Positions 46,454 to 55,379 of a stretch of 64,000 nt of DNA are shown piece by piece. Below the pieces are notes generated by a model, which ran no database searches, was not told where the DNA came from, and saw only the letters and a list, made by a program, of their open reading frames with translations. The position numbers and the translations under genes were made by a program. Position 1 is the stretch's first letter, and the number at the start of each line of letters is the position of its first letter. Source of the DNA: Actinomycetota bacterium (GTDB lineage: Bacteria > Actinomycetota > Actinomycetes > S36-B12 > CAIYMF01); assembly GCA_947455705.1 (NCBI GenBank), contig CANGPO010000005.1, positions 1 through 64,000 of the forward strand, given 5' to 3'.

Positions 46454-47311
46454 ATGTCGCTCCGTATTGTCGCCCTTGGCGACAGCGTTACCACGGGAGT
46501 TGGCGATGCGGTTTTGCCGGACTTTCAGCCGGGCTGGGTTGCACACTTAGCCAGACTCGTCGGTGCCACCGAGGTATGTAACCTCGCGCGCATGGGTGCC
46601 CGCGCACGCGATGTGCTGCGTGATCAAGTGCCCGAGGTGCACGGGCAGGATGTGCATGTCGTGACCCTCTTGGTAGGGGGCAATGATGTGTTGCGAAAGG
46701 ACTTTGACCCCGCCCGGGTGGGGCAGACAGTGCGTGAAATCTGCGCACGTTTCTCAAGAGCAACAAGCGTCGTGGTCGTGCTGCTGCATGATCCGCAACG
46801 AGTGCTGCCCACCTTCTCCGGTGATGCCGGTCGAGTGATCGCGCGCCGAGCAGCGGCGGTGAACGACGAGGTTCGACGACTCGTCTCTGCTGAGGAGTCA
46901 GTGATTGTGGTGGACATATCCACCGAGCCGGGCGCCCATGACCTCAAGAACTGGCATATCGACCGCATGCACCCTTCGCCCACTGGTCACAGATGGTTGG
47001 CCCGCGTGGTTGCCGATGCGATGGCTGAACGCGGCCTCGTCACTGTGTCAGAGTGCGAGGATCCTGTGCCGCCGACGCCGTCTAGGTGGATCCAACTCGC
47101 GTGGTTCATCGCCGCGGGCGTTCCCTGGGCGATCAAGCGCAGTGTCGATTTGCTGCCCGAACTCGTGTCGGTGATTGTTGCCGATCGGCGGCAGTTGAAG
47201 CGTGATGGGCTGCTGGAAATGAAACAAGGCCCGCGCTACGCGGACCTTGCATCTGGCGACCCCGACCGGGCTCGAACCGGCGACCTCCGCCGTGACAGGG
47301 CGGCGCGCTAA
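46454..47311 (+). CDS. SGNH/GDSL-family hydrolase (C-terminus runs antisense into tRNA-Asp)
   Basis: IVALGDSVTTGVGD block I; LLVGGNDVLR; DRMHPSPTGH block V. Confidence 0.88.
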   Translation: MSLRIVALGDSVTTGVGDAVLPDFQPGWVAHLARLVGATEVCNLARMGARARDVLRDQVPEVHGQDVHVVTLLVGGNDVLRKDFDPARVGQTVREICARFSRATSVVVVLLHDPQRVLPTFSGDAGRVIARRAAAVNDEVRRLVSAEESVIVVDISTEPGAHDLKNWHIDRMHPSPTGHRWLARVVADAMAERGLVTVSECEDPVPPTPSRWIQLAWFIAAGVPWAIKRSVDLLPELVSVIVADRRQLKRDGLLEMKQGPRYADLASGDPDRARTGDLRRDRAAR

Positions 47312-47330
47312 CCAACTGCGCTACGGGGCC
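47254..47330 (-). tRNA. tRNA-Asp (GTC), CCA encoded
   Basis: GGCCCCGTAGCGCAGTTGGTTAGCGCGCCGCCCTGTCACGGCGG...GGTTCGAGCCCGGTCGGGGTCGCCA. Confidence 0.95.
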
Positions 47331-47370
47331 TTACTCTTGGCGACTTAGTGCCAAGCCGTACTGACGTGCG

Positions 47371-47443
47371 TACCCCCAACGGGATTCGAACCCGTGCTAC
47401 CGCCGTGAAAGGGCGGCGTCCTGGGCCACTAGACGATGGGGGC
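47371..47443 (-). tRNA. tRNA-Glu (TTC)
   Basis: GCCCCCATCGTCTAGTGGCCCAGGACGCCGCCCTTTCACGGCGG...GGGTTCGAATCCCGTTGGGGGTA. Confidence 0.95.
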
Positions 47444-47593
47444 CTGGTACTACCCCCGACGTCGTCCGTCAGGAGACGCTGGAGAGCATACGCGACAAAT
47501 GAGTAAGGCTCCAAAACGAAGTCTCACACCATCAGCGCCTCATAATGCTACCGGGTTCTAGCGGGTGTGCATGCATCGGCCCTTGAGCAGCCA

Positions 47594-50368
47594 TTAGAGC
47601 GACGAATCTGGCTCGTCGTTGAGCTTCAGCCCGAACTCTTTAGCGAGTTCGTCGCCAATGAACTTAGGCCCAGCGGACGTCTCGGTGATCGGGTCGCGAA
47701 GGTCGATGTGATCGCTCACGCTGTGGTTCAGTTGCCATGACGCCGGAGGTAGTCCACCCGAAACGGGGGTATGACCCATCGCTGGGTGCGGAACCCGAAT
47801 GGCTTCCGAGTACGTCATCAGCGGATACGGCTTTCCGAGCAAGTCTCCGTGAACGGCCGCAATTCCGAGGTGGCGGGTTTGCTGGAGTAACTCGGGTGAG
47901 TCAACCGCTGAAGCGATCGTGATAACCCCGCCCGCGTTGAGAGCGGCCACGATGCCCGCAACGAACTGGCCGTACTCCGGGTCTGAAAGCGTTGCTGCGA
48001 TGACCATGGGATCCAAGGTGACCGACGTGGCAGGAAGTCGGCGCAGCAGGCTCATCGGTAGGAGTTCAGGGGTGTAGTGGCTGATTCCGAATCCGATGGG
48101 CCCATGGTTGAGCAGGTCGCTCAGCCGACGCTGAACCTGTGTCGGTTTGCCGATTCGGTCTACGTCGCCTTCATTCATCGTAAGGACGAGCACCGGGGAC
48201 GCGATCGGGCCATCGTCGTATGGTTCGAGTGCCTCCTTGGCGGCTTTCGCTGTGCCCTGGTTGAGAGCTGATCGTGACGTCGGCAGCCATAGTGACAGCT
48301 GCTCAACATGATCAGGGGCACACGCCCGCACATCTTGAATTGCTTGGGCAATCATCCACAGAAGTACCGGCTTTGCGGCCGGATCACGCAATGCCGTGGT
48401 GATTTCCTCCTGTGGCACCACCATGTCACCACGTCGCCAATGCAGGATGGTGTCGAAGCCGACGACGGTTTGTGTAGCCAGCGTGTAGACGGGTCGGTAG
48501 TGCACCCGCAATTCCCCACGGTCTAAGGCTCCGACGAGATCCAATAGAGGAACGACACCTTCAGGGTCGTGAATGATGACCGCGCCACCACCGATGTCTT
48601 TGGCCTGGTACATCGCCAAGTCGGCCATGCGCTCGATTTCTTCGCTGGTGTGATGGCCCATAACGGACAAGGCAGCTCCGACGCTTGCGCTGATCGGAAT
48701 ATGGTCGCTTCCGATCAGCACGGGCTCGCGAAGTACGGAGATGGCTCGCTCGGCAAGCTGCTGAACGCTTTCGGTGCCGTCAACCTCGTCGCATAGGACG
48801 AGGAATTCATCCCCGCCGCGGTGGGCCACAAGGTCTGACGTGCGGAACGCTGTGCGCAGTCTTTCAGCGGCGATCTTGACGAGTTCGTCACCGGCTTGGT
48901 GGCCCATCGAGTTGTTGATCATCCGCAAACCGTCAAGATCGATGAACAACACCGCAACCTGCGATTGGTTGCGTCGCGCTCGGTGAAGTGACTGCTGTAA
49001 CTCCGCTGAAAACAGGTCGCGATTCGGCAAGCCGGACAGCGGATTGTGTAGTGCTGCGTAGCGAAGTTGATCCTCGGCCGCCTTTGCCACCGAGATGTCT
49101 TCGAGGGTGATCAGATTGTGAGGAGCGTCTTTATAGTCGATTGCGCGGGTGCGAATTCGAATCCAGGCTTGGATTCCGTTGGGCCGCAGGAGCGGGAGCT
49201 CTTTGCCGTAGAGGAATCCACCCTCCTCGTTGAGCACATTCGTCTGCAAGATGTTCGAAACATCGTGAGACAGAACGGCTTCACGGCTTCGGCCCACGGC
49301 TGCGCAGAAGGAGTCGTTGACTGCAGAGAAATCGCCGTTGGCGTCCACCACCGCCAACCCGACCGGGCTCCCATAAAACACGACGCGCCAAGCCTTTTCA
49401 CTATCTTCCAGCAGGCGCAGGTACTCCATTTGTTCGTGCACATCGCGAACTACGACGAGCACTTCAGACAGCAGCCCCTCTAGGTCGCGAGAGAACTGAC
49501 TCACCCGAACATCTCTCCACGCCCATGCGTTTTGAACCCACATGCGAACTTCGAGGTGACGCACTTCATCGTCGTTCATGGTGTCGAGTTCGGACCACCA
49601 CCGATCAAGTTCCTGCTGATCGTCAGGGTGGATTTTGACGTCGGACAGTGATGAGCCAGCCGCCAGGTTTTCTACGATTGGCGGCTGCGCCTGAACGTCA
49701 CCCACCATCATCGTGATCGTCCGAGTTTCGGTGTCGACGACCATGATGATGTCGGGCGATGACGCTAGAGCGCGCTCGGCCCGAGACTCTTGCTTCGCGG
49801 CACCATCATCGGCTCTGCGGTTGCGCTGATCGTCCGCTGGCGGTGCTTGGATGACTACCTCAGGCGCCGGAACGGAGTATCGCCGGGTCAGTTGACGAGG
49901 GGGAGCCGTGGCACCTGTCGGGCCGGGTGGAGTTGGACGCGGGCCTGCCGGACGCGCGGGCGCCGGGATGATCACGGCTGAGCCCGCGGGTTCCTGCCGG
50001 TAAAAGCCGATCACGCCGGCGGCAATATTGCGAAGTGATAGTGAGTGTTCACCCCGTTGATCGGGGATGGTGAAGTCCACCGTGAGGGTCGCGGTCTCAG
50101 GGCTAAGCCAATAGGCGGCTCTCAACCGGGCACCGTCAACGCTCGTTGTGCCCATGGCGGCGTCGTCGACGGTGTGGACCTCGTCGATCCGCGGTCGACC
50201 ATGAAGTTCGTAGGTGGTGTCAGACCATGCCACTCGGCCCGTGGGGGTGACGGTAGCGATCCCGATTCCGAAGGAATCGGCAACAGAAACTAGAACATGG
50301 TCGACACTGCCGCGGGTACGCAGCAGTGATTCGACGATGTCCCAGCCGTCGGGGGTCTGGCCCGTCAT
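47594..50368 (-). CDS. PAS-GGDEF-EAL protein; intact GGDEF, degenerate EAL
   Basis: LVAHRGGDEFLVLCDEVDG; EAL position reads VGFDTILHW and DDFGTGYS is replaced by GFGISHYT. Confidence 0.9.
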   Translation of the reverse strand: MTGQTPDGWDIVESLLRTRGSVDHVLVSVADSFGIGIATVTPTGRVAWSDTTYELHGRPRIDEVHTVDDAAMGTTSVDGARLRAAYWLSPETATLTVDFTIPDQRGEHSLSLRNIAAGVIGFYRQEPAGSAVIIPAPARPAGPRPTPPGPTGATAPPRQLTRRYSVPAPEVVIQAPPADDQRNRRADDGAAKQESRAERALASSPDIIMVVDTETRTITMMVGDVQAQPPIVENLAAGSSLSDVKIHPDDQQELDRWWSELDTMNDDEVRHLEVRMWVQNAWAWRDVRVSQFSRDLEGLLSEVLVVVRDVHEQMEYLRLLEDSEKAWRVVFYGSPVGLAVVDANGDFSAVNDSFCAAVGRSREAVLSHDVSNILQTNVLNEEGGFLYGKELPLLRPNGIQAWIRIRTRAIDYKDAPHNLITLEDISVAKAAEDQLRYAALHNPLSGLPNRDLFSAELQQSLHRARRNQSQVAVLFIDLDGLRMINNSMGHQAGDELVKIAAERLRTAFRTSDLVAHRGGDEFLVLCDEVDGTESVQQLAERAISVLREPVLIGSDHIPISASVGAALSVMGHHTSEEIERMADLAMYQAKDIGGGAVIIHDPEGVVPLLDLVGALDRGELRVHYRPVYTLATQTVVGFDTILHWRRGDMVVPQEEITTALRDPAAKPVLLWMIAQAIQDVRACAPDHVEQLSLWLPTSRSALNQGTAKAAKEALEPYDDGPIASPVLVLTMNEGDVDRIGKPTQVQRRLSDLLNHGPIGFGISHYTPELLPMSLLRRLPATSVTLDPMVIAATLSDPEYGQFVAGIVAALNAGGVITIASAVDSPELLQQTRHLGIAAVHGDLLGKPYPLMTYSEAIRVPHPAMGHTPVSGGLPPASWQLNHSVSDHIDLRDPITETSAGPKFIGDELAKEFGLKLNDEPDSSL

Positions 50369-50420
50369 GATCACGATTGTGCCGATCGAGGCAATCCAAA
50401 GACACCCCGAGGCCACCGAA

Positions 50421-50446
50421 ATCGGCTATCTGGAGGAGTAATTGGG
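50421..50446 (-). promoter_or_regulatory. Candidate FliA-type promoter CCCA-N16-GCCGAT upstream of GGDEF-EAL gene
   Basis: Reverse complement CCCAATTACTCCTCCAGATAGCCGAT. Confidence 0.4.
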
Positions 50447-50501
50447 GTGAATCGTGAGGATCCGGTGAGGTGGCGGGTCGATTTTCTCGACGTTTGGCCG
50501 G

Positions 50502-51311
50502 CTAGCCAGCCACGTTCGCGGTGAGCCGATTGGCAATCGACCCGCCCAGCTTGTTGAACAGCCGCTGATCCTCGGCGGTGAACGGAGTCTTGGGATCAAC
50601 TTCGAACGTGAGGGCCACGACATACGGGCCATGCTGCTGCCACAACGTCTGAATCAGTCCCGAACTCCCTGTTGACGGCTCGGCGACGAGTTCGTTCATG
50701 ACCACACGTTCGGCCTCTGGCAGCAGGTTGGTAAGTAGCACCGACGTCGTCGGTTGTGGGTTGACGACAAGTTCAGTGGTGCCGGTCTTGATCACCGTAT
50801 TGGCCATACATGAGCTGAGTTCGGTGCGAATCTCAGCCAGGGCAGCTGCGGCGTGTGCTGCTGTGTCGTACTTAATGGCGTCGCTCGTCAGGCCCACTCG
50901 ACTGCCTGTCGAGTCGTACAGCGCCACGAGCCTCCGGGCGACCCGATTTTTCTCACTTGGATACTCGGCGCCGCAGAAGTGCAACGACGACTGAGTCAAG
51001 GTGTCACCCTGCGGTAGGAGCTTGACCGAGTAGCCAGTACCAAAATCTGCGGTTCTGAAACCCACATCTGCGAGAGCCCGTTGGGTTGCGTCTGTCACGG
51101 TGGAGGTGGGGTCCTGGGAGGTCTGGGACGGGCCAAGGCCCTGCGGTCCATAGCCGCCGACGAATAGGCCGGCGCGCCAGGAACTGGCCAACGGAATCGG
51201 AGTGGCTGGGGCGAGAGTTTGGTTCGCCGGCGCCGAACCACAACCCGTGAGGGCGGCGACGATGAATAACGCGGCCGTGCCCAGTGTCCGAGATGAGGTA
51301 GCCCACGACAT
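50502..51311 (-). CDS. Putative lipoprotein of unknown function
   Basis: Signal peptide with lipobox AALTGCGSA. Confidence 0.75.
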   Translation of the reverse strand: MSWATSSRTLGTAALFIVAALTGCGSAPANQTLAPATPIPLASSWRAGLFVGGYGPQGLGPSQTSQDPTSTVTDATQRALADVGFRTADFGTGYSVKLLPQGDTLTQSSLHFCGAEYPSEKNRVARRLVALYDSTGSRVGLTSDAIKYDTAAHAAAALAEIRTELSSCMANTVIKTGTTELVVNPQPTTSVLLTNLLPEAERVVMNELVAEPSTGSSGLIQTLWQQHGPYVVALTFEVDPKTPFTAEDQRLFNKLGGSIANRLTANVAG

Positions 51312-51425
51312 GGCATCAAGTATCGCTGACGTATCAGCCGAACGCTTGTCTACGGTGGTGCGGGTCCTGATCTGCGGGTTGCCCCAGGGGGTGGATCGCC
51401 GCTGGTCGCCACCCGAAGTGACTAC

Positions 51426-52262
51426 ATGACCGATGCGTTATTGGGGGCGGTGCAGCACAATAACGTCATGGAGACCGACCAGGCAGGCGACGGCGACACA
51501 TCGCTGCATTCGCTTGCCGGTTTTCGGCCCTCAGTTGCGATCACCATGCGCGAAAATCTTTCAGCCATCCGATCCATCCCGCGATTGCTGCCAAGGTTTC
51601 CGACGAAGACCAACGTGGATCGCGATCGGGTCCCGGTGCTGCTGGTGCCGGGATTCATGTCTGGTGACTTCGCGCTCACGCCCATGAATGACAGCCTGCG
51701 CGATGCGGGCCACTGGACGTCTCGCTCGGGTATAGCCCCGAACATCGGGTGCACGGTTGAGATGGTGGGCGTGGTTGAGCGACGCGTCGAGTCCATCGCC
51801 GAGCGGACTGGACGACGTGTTGCGATCGTTGGTTGGAGCAGAGGCGGCACACTTGGCAAGATCGTTGCAGTTCGTCGCCCAGAGCTTGTCGAATCGTTGA
51901 TCACCCTGGGCACTCCGAACACCAACCCGTTGGCTGTTAACCAAACACTGGCCAGTCAGTTACAGCTGCTCACGCGATTGCAATCTATGGGTGTCCCTGG
52001 AGTTATCGGCCAAGACTGTCTGACCGGATCATGTGCGACGCAGGTTCGCCAATGGCTCGACAGTGACTTCCCCACTCACGTTCGTTACGTGTCGATGTTT
52101 TCAATGAATGACGGGGTCATTGACTGGCGCGCTTGTTTGGATCCTGCGGCCGAACATATCGAAGTCGACGCCACGCACATGGCTATGGGCGCCGAGCCGG
52201 CCGTGATTGATCGTGTGTGCGAACTTCTCGCGGGTATTGAGCCGGTCGACATCGCGGTTTAA
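51426..52262 (+). CDS. Alpha/beta hydrolase
   Basis: LLVPGFMSGD; nucleophile elbow VGWSRGG. Confidence 0.85.
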   Translation: MTDALLGAVQHNNVMETDQAGDGDTSLHSLAGFRPSVAITMRENLSAIRSIPRLLPRFPTKTNVDRDRVPVLLVPGFMSGDFALTPMNDSLRDAGHWTSRSGIAPNIGCTVEMVGVVERRVESIAERTGRRVAIVGWSRGGTLGKIVAVRRPELVESLITLGTPNTNPLAVNQTLASQLQLLTRLQSMGVPGVIGQDCLTGSCATQVRQWLDSDFPTHVRYVSMFSMNDGVIDWRACLDPAAEHIEVDATHMAMGAEPAVIDRVCELLAGIEPVDIAV

Positions 52263-52326
52263 CCCTCGGCGCGATGTAATGGTCGTCCCATGGCCAGCAT
52301 GAATTGGCTCGAGCGAGAGGTTTCTG

Positions 52327-53322
52327 ATGTCCCACGCCGGTGACGATTCGTCGCATCCACTTGGACCGCCGAGCGGTTTGGAGATTCCGCGCTATGCAGG
52401 CCCGGATACCTTCGCCCGCCTACCTCGCTTGGACCAGGTAGATCACGCGGCCGTTGCGATCATGGGTGTTGCCTTCGACTCAGGCGTGTCGTACCGACCA
52501 GGTGCGCGATTTGGTCCCAGTGGTATTCGTGCGGGCTCGAAACTTCTTCGTCCGTATCACCCTTTCTTGGACGTGAGTCCGTGGGGAGTGCACCAAGTCG
52601 CCGATGCGGGAGATATCGGGCCCAATCCATTCGATTTGATGGCCGCGGTTTCTGAGGTTGAGGTTGCAGCGCGTGGCTTGTTGACCAAGGCTGATCGGCT
52701 CATCACGATCGGCGGTGATCACACGATCGCACTTCCCCTCCTGCGCGTGATGGCCGAGCGGCACGGACCCATCGCCCTTGTGCACTTCGACGCGCACCTC
52801 GATACGTGGGATACGTACTTTGGTGCGCCCTATACCCATGGGACGCCGTTCCGGCGTGCCGTCGAAGAAGGTCTGCTGGATTTGGACGTCTCAGCGCACG
52901 TCGGTATCCGTGGTCCGCTATACGACCGCAAGGACTTGGTCGACGATAAGGCGTTGGGTTTTGCCATCGTCAGCACCATGGATGTTGCGCGTCGCGGAGT
53001 GGACGAGGCGATCGATCGGGTGCGGGAGCGGGTTGGCGATCGCCCTGTCTATGTCTCCATTGATATCGATGTTCTTGATCCGGCACATGCGCCGGGAACG
53101 GGCACCCCTGAACCTGGTGGTCTCACCACACGCGAGTTGCAGCTCATCCTTCGGGGGTTTTCCGATCTGCATATCGTCGGTGCCGATGTCGTTGAGGTTG
53201 CCCCGGCCTACGACCATGCCGAACTGACGACTATTGCGGCCGCAAACACTGTGTACGAACTCATGGGCCTCATCGCCTTGGAAGCCCTGTCGACACCGAA
53301 CGATCACGGAGCGGATTCATGA
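52327..53322 (+). CDS. Agmatinase/ureohydrolase family protein
   Basis: [45 protein letters not shown] metal-binding motifs. Confidence 0.93.
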   Translation: MSHAGDDSSHPLGPPSGLEIPRYAGPDTFARLPRLDQVDHAAVAIMGVAFDSGVSYRPGARFGPSGIRAGSKLLRPYHPFLDVSPWGVHQVADAGDIGPNPFDLMAAVSEVEVAARGLLTKADRLITIGGDHTIALPLLRVMAERHGPIALVHFDAHLDTWDTYFGAPYTHGTPFRRAVEEGLLDLDVSAHVGIRGPLYDRKDLVDDKALGFAIVSTMDVARRGVDEAIDRVRERVGDRPVYVSIDIDVLDPAHAPGTGTPEPGGLTTRELQLILRGFSDLHIVGADVVEVAPAYDHAELTTIAAANTVYELMGLIALEALSTPNDHGADS

Positions 53323-54737
53323 CGGTGAGCCCCGGTGCGATTTCGGCGACGGCATCGGCAGTGGCACGTCGTGAGGTGTCGTGCGTCGACACGGTGACTG
53401 AAAGCCTTAACCGGATTGAACAGTTCGATGGTCAGCTTGGCTCGGTGATTGCTCTGCGCGCTGAGTTAGCTCTGCAGGAAGCCTCAGCCCTCGACGCGGT
53501 TCTTGCCGAGACTGGCGAGGTTGTTGGCCCACTGCATGGTGTGCCTGTCCTTGTGAAAGATCTCGAGAACGTTGCCGGGATGCAGACGCGCAAGGGCTCG
53601 AAGCTGTTTCAGGACGTCGCACCTGCGCAAGTAGACGAAGTCGTGCCGGCTCTCCTTCGTGCGGCCGGGGCAATCATCGTCGGTAAGACCAACCTCCCCG
53701 AGTTTGCGACGGAAGGATTCACGGACAATCTGCTTGACGGGCCGACCAAGAATCCATGGGATCTGCGTTACTCACCAGGCGGATCAAGTGGTGGTAGCGG
53801 TGCAGCGATAGCCGCCGGTTTGGCACCCATCGCAACCGGAACCGATGGTGGTGGCTCGGTGCGCATTCCCGCTGGTCTCTGTGGCCTGCTTGGCATCAAG
53901 CCGACGGTTGGCGCGATTGGTCGCTGGCCAGCACCGGATTGGCTGGACCTTTCAACATATGGTCCGTTCGCAACAACTGCCCAAGATCTCGGCTTGCTCT
54001 ATTCATTGATGACGGGCGTTGTTCCAGGTGATCCGGCCTCGGCGCCGTCATTCGGTCAGCCCGAAACCGTCTATCGACGCATCGTCGTAACTGAGCGGAC
54101 GTCACCTTGGGGTCCGCTTCCCGAGCCGGTGCGGTCGTCGTTTCTCGATGCGGCACAACGGTTTGCGGCCATGCTTGGGCTACCTGCGGAGGTGATTGAT
54201 GGGCAGGGCACGTTTGAAACTGTCGGTGATCCTGACGTGGATTGGTTCACGATGTGCACTGCAGAACATGTTGCAGCCCTGGGCCGCGAGGTAGTGATTG
54301 CCAATCTTTCGATCATGCACCCCGCCGCGGCGTCCTTTATGGAAGAAGGACTCCGCGTTGGTATTGATGACTATCTGGGAACGCGTCACCGTCGCCCGAA
54401 ATACACGCGGATCATTGATGAATTACTGGGTCAAGACACGTTGCTCCTCACGCCGATCCTGGGTGTCGAGGCAATTACGTTTGACGGTCGGCTGCCGAAC
54501 AGTGACTCGGTAGACATGCTGCCACCAGAGGTTTACTCAACCGCTTTTCAAAACATCACAGGGCATCCAGCTATCTCATTACCGGCTGGGCTTTATCCGA
54601 GCGGACTTCCGTTCGGATTGCAGGTAACAGCGCCGCGCTGGCATGACCACCAACTCATTTCGCTGAGTCGGCGCTGGGAAGATGCGTACCCCTGGCAGCG
54701 AGTTGCGCCGGGATATACGGAGTTTTCGGTTCACTGA
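53319..54737 (+). CDS. Amidase (amidase signature family)
   Basis: [54 protein letters not shown]. Confidence 0.95.
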   Translation: MTVSPGAISATASAVARREVSCVDTVTESLNRIEQFDGQLGSVIALRAELALQEASALDAVLAETGEVVGPLHGVPVLVKDLENVAGMQTRKGSKLFQDVAPAQVDEVVPALLRAAGAIIVGKTNLPEFATEGFTDNLLDGPTKNPWDLRYSPGGSSGGSGAAIAAGLAPIATGTDGGGSVRIPAGLCGLLGIKPTVGAIGRWPAPDWLDLSTYGPFATTAQDLGLLYSLMTGVVPGDPASAPSFGQPETVYRRIVVTERTSPWGPLPEPVRSSFLDAAQRFAAMLGLPAEVIDGQGTFETVGDPDVDWFTMCTAEHVAALGREVVIANLSIMHPAAASFMEEGLRVGIDDYLGTRHRRPKYTRIIDELLGQDTLLLTPILGVEAITFDGRLPNSDSVDMLPPEVYSTAFQNITGHPAISLPAGLYPSGLPFGLQVTAPRWHDHQLISLSRRWEDAYPWQRVAPGYTEFSVH

Positions 54738-54780
54738 AAGTGCTTGTGGTGCAGAGGCTTTCAGCTTGAGAACGTACAGG

Positions 54781-54859
54781 TTATCCACCACTTTTATACA
54801 CAGGGCTGTGTACGAATGAGGCTTTGAGCGCGATCACCTGTGTATGAACCTGTGGGTAA
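54781..54859. promoter_or_regulatory. Cluster of DnaA-box-like 9-mers
   Basis: TTATCCACC (54781), TTATACACA (54794), TGTGTATGA (54839, rc TCATACACA), TGTGGGTAA (54851, rc TTACCCACA). Confidence 0.45.
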
Positions 54860-54890
54860 AGATTCTTCGAAAAATAGTTTGGATTTCCCC

Positions 54891-54919
54891 TTGCATGCGT
54901 GATTGCGAGGGCGTAGAAA
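54891..54919 (+). promoter_or_regulatory. Candidate housekeeping promoter TTGCAT-N17-TAGAAA
   Basis: Hexamers at 54891-54896 and 54914-54919, exact 17-bp spacing. Confidence 0.5.
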
Positions 54920-54924
54920 TCTCT

Positions 54925-55212
54925 TACGTCCTCGCGGACGACAGGGAAGTTGGGGCAACTCGGCGGAACAGTCGGAAACAGGATGGCTCGAAGGAGAACG
55001 GCGAATCCGTCCTCGGTGGGAAACCGCAGAGGCTGTGCGTGTCAGTACAGGGAAACGCAAGGACCAACGGGCGGCCAGCCTCTGAGGTAGCGCATCGGTT
55101 TCCGGTGCGGGACCCAAGAGGGCGGTGACACCCGCAGACCAGCAAGAGCGACTTGTCGAACTTGACTGATGGCTACAGTGAGGCCCCTCGATCTCATACA
55201 TCGAGGGGCCTC
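54925..55212 (+). ncRNA. Putative structured non-coding RNA (~290 nt)
   Basis: No convincing ORF; long-range 9-bp pairing CAGAGGCTG (55027)/CAGCCTCTG (55076); AGGATGG (54980)/CCGTCCT (55007); hairpin CGCATCGG-TTT-CCGGTGCG (55091-55109); bounded by promoter-like and terminator-like elements. Confidence 0.5.
55180..55212 (+). terminator. Perfect 12-bp hairpin, intrinsic-terminator-like
   Basis: GAGGCCCCTCGA-TCTCATACA-TCGAGGGGCCTC followed by TCATTTCATT. Confidence 0.75.
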
Positions 55213-55220
55213 ATTTCATT

Positions 55221-55266
55221 GTGCCGTAACGGCTTTAGTCCTCTGGTATTTCGATACCTACGGCAC
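55221..55266 (+). promoter_or_regulatory. Structured element upstream of purine permease
   Basis: GTGCCGTA/TACGGCAC 8-bp arms enclosing GGTAT-TTCG-ATACC hairpin; alternative GCCG-TAA-CGGC pairing. Confidence 0.45.
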
Positions 55267-55379
55267 GTTGTGTTGGAAAATTATTTGATTCTTCCTCAGC
55301 GCATGTTCATTGTTCGTTACCCTCGTGGACTGTCTGGGCCGAGCTCACATCGGTCCCACCGAGTCACGAAAGGACGCGC

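Noticed and set aside
47133-47315. 60-aa minus ORF and similar ORFs over the tRNA cluster
   Set aside because: Translation of tRNA sequence; not coding
54781-54859. Chromosomal replication origin (oriC)
   Set aside because: DnaA-box-like cluster present, but no dnaA, dnaN, gyrB or AT-rich unwinding element nearby
54844-55128. 94-aa plus-strand ORF within the amidase-permease gap
   Set aside because: No RBS, no recognisable domain, overlaps the predicted structured RNA; overlapping ORFs in other frames equally long
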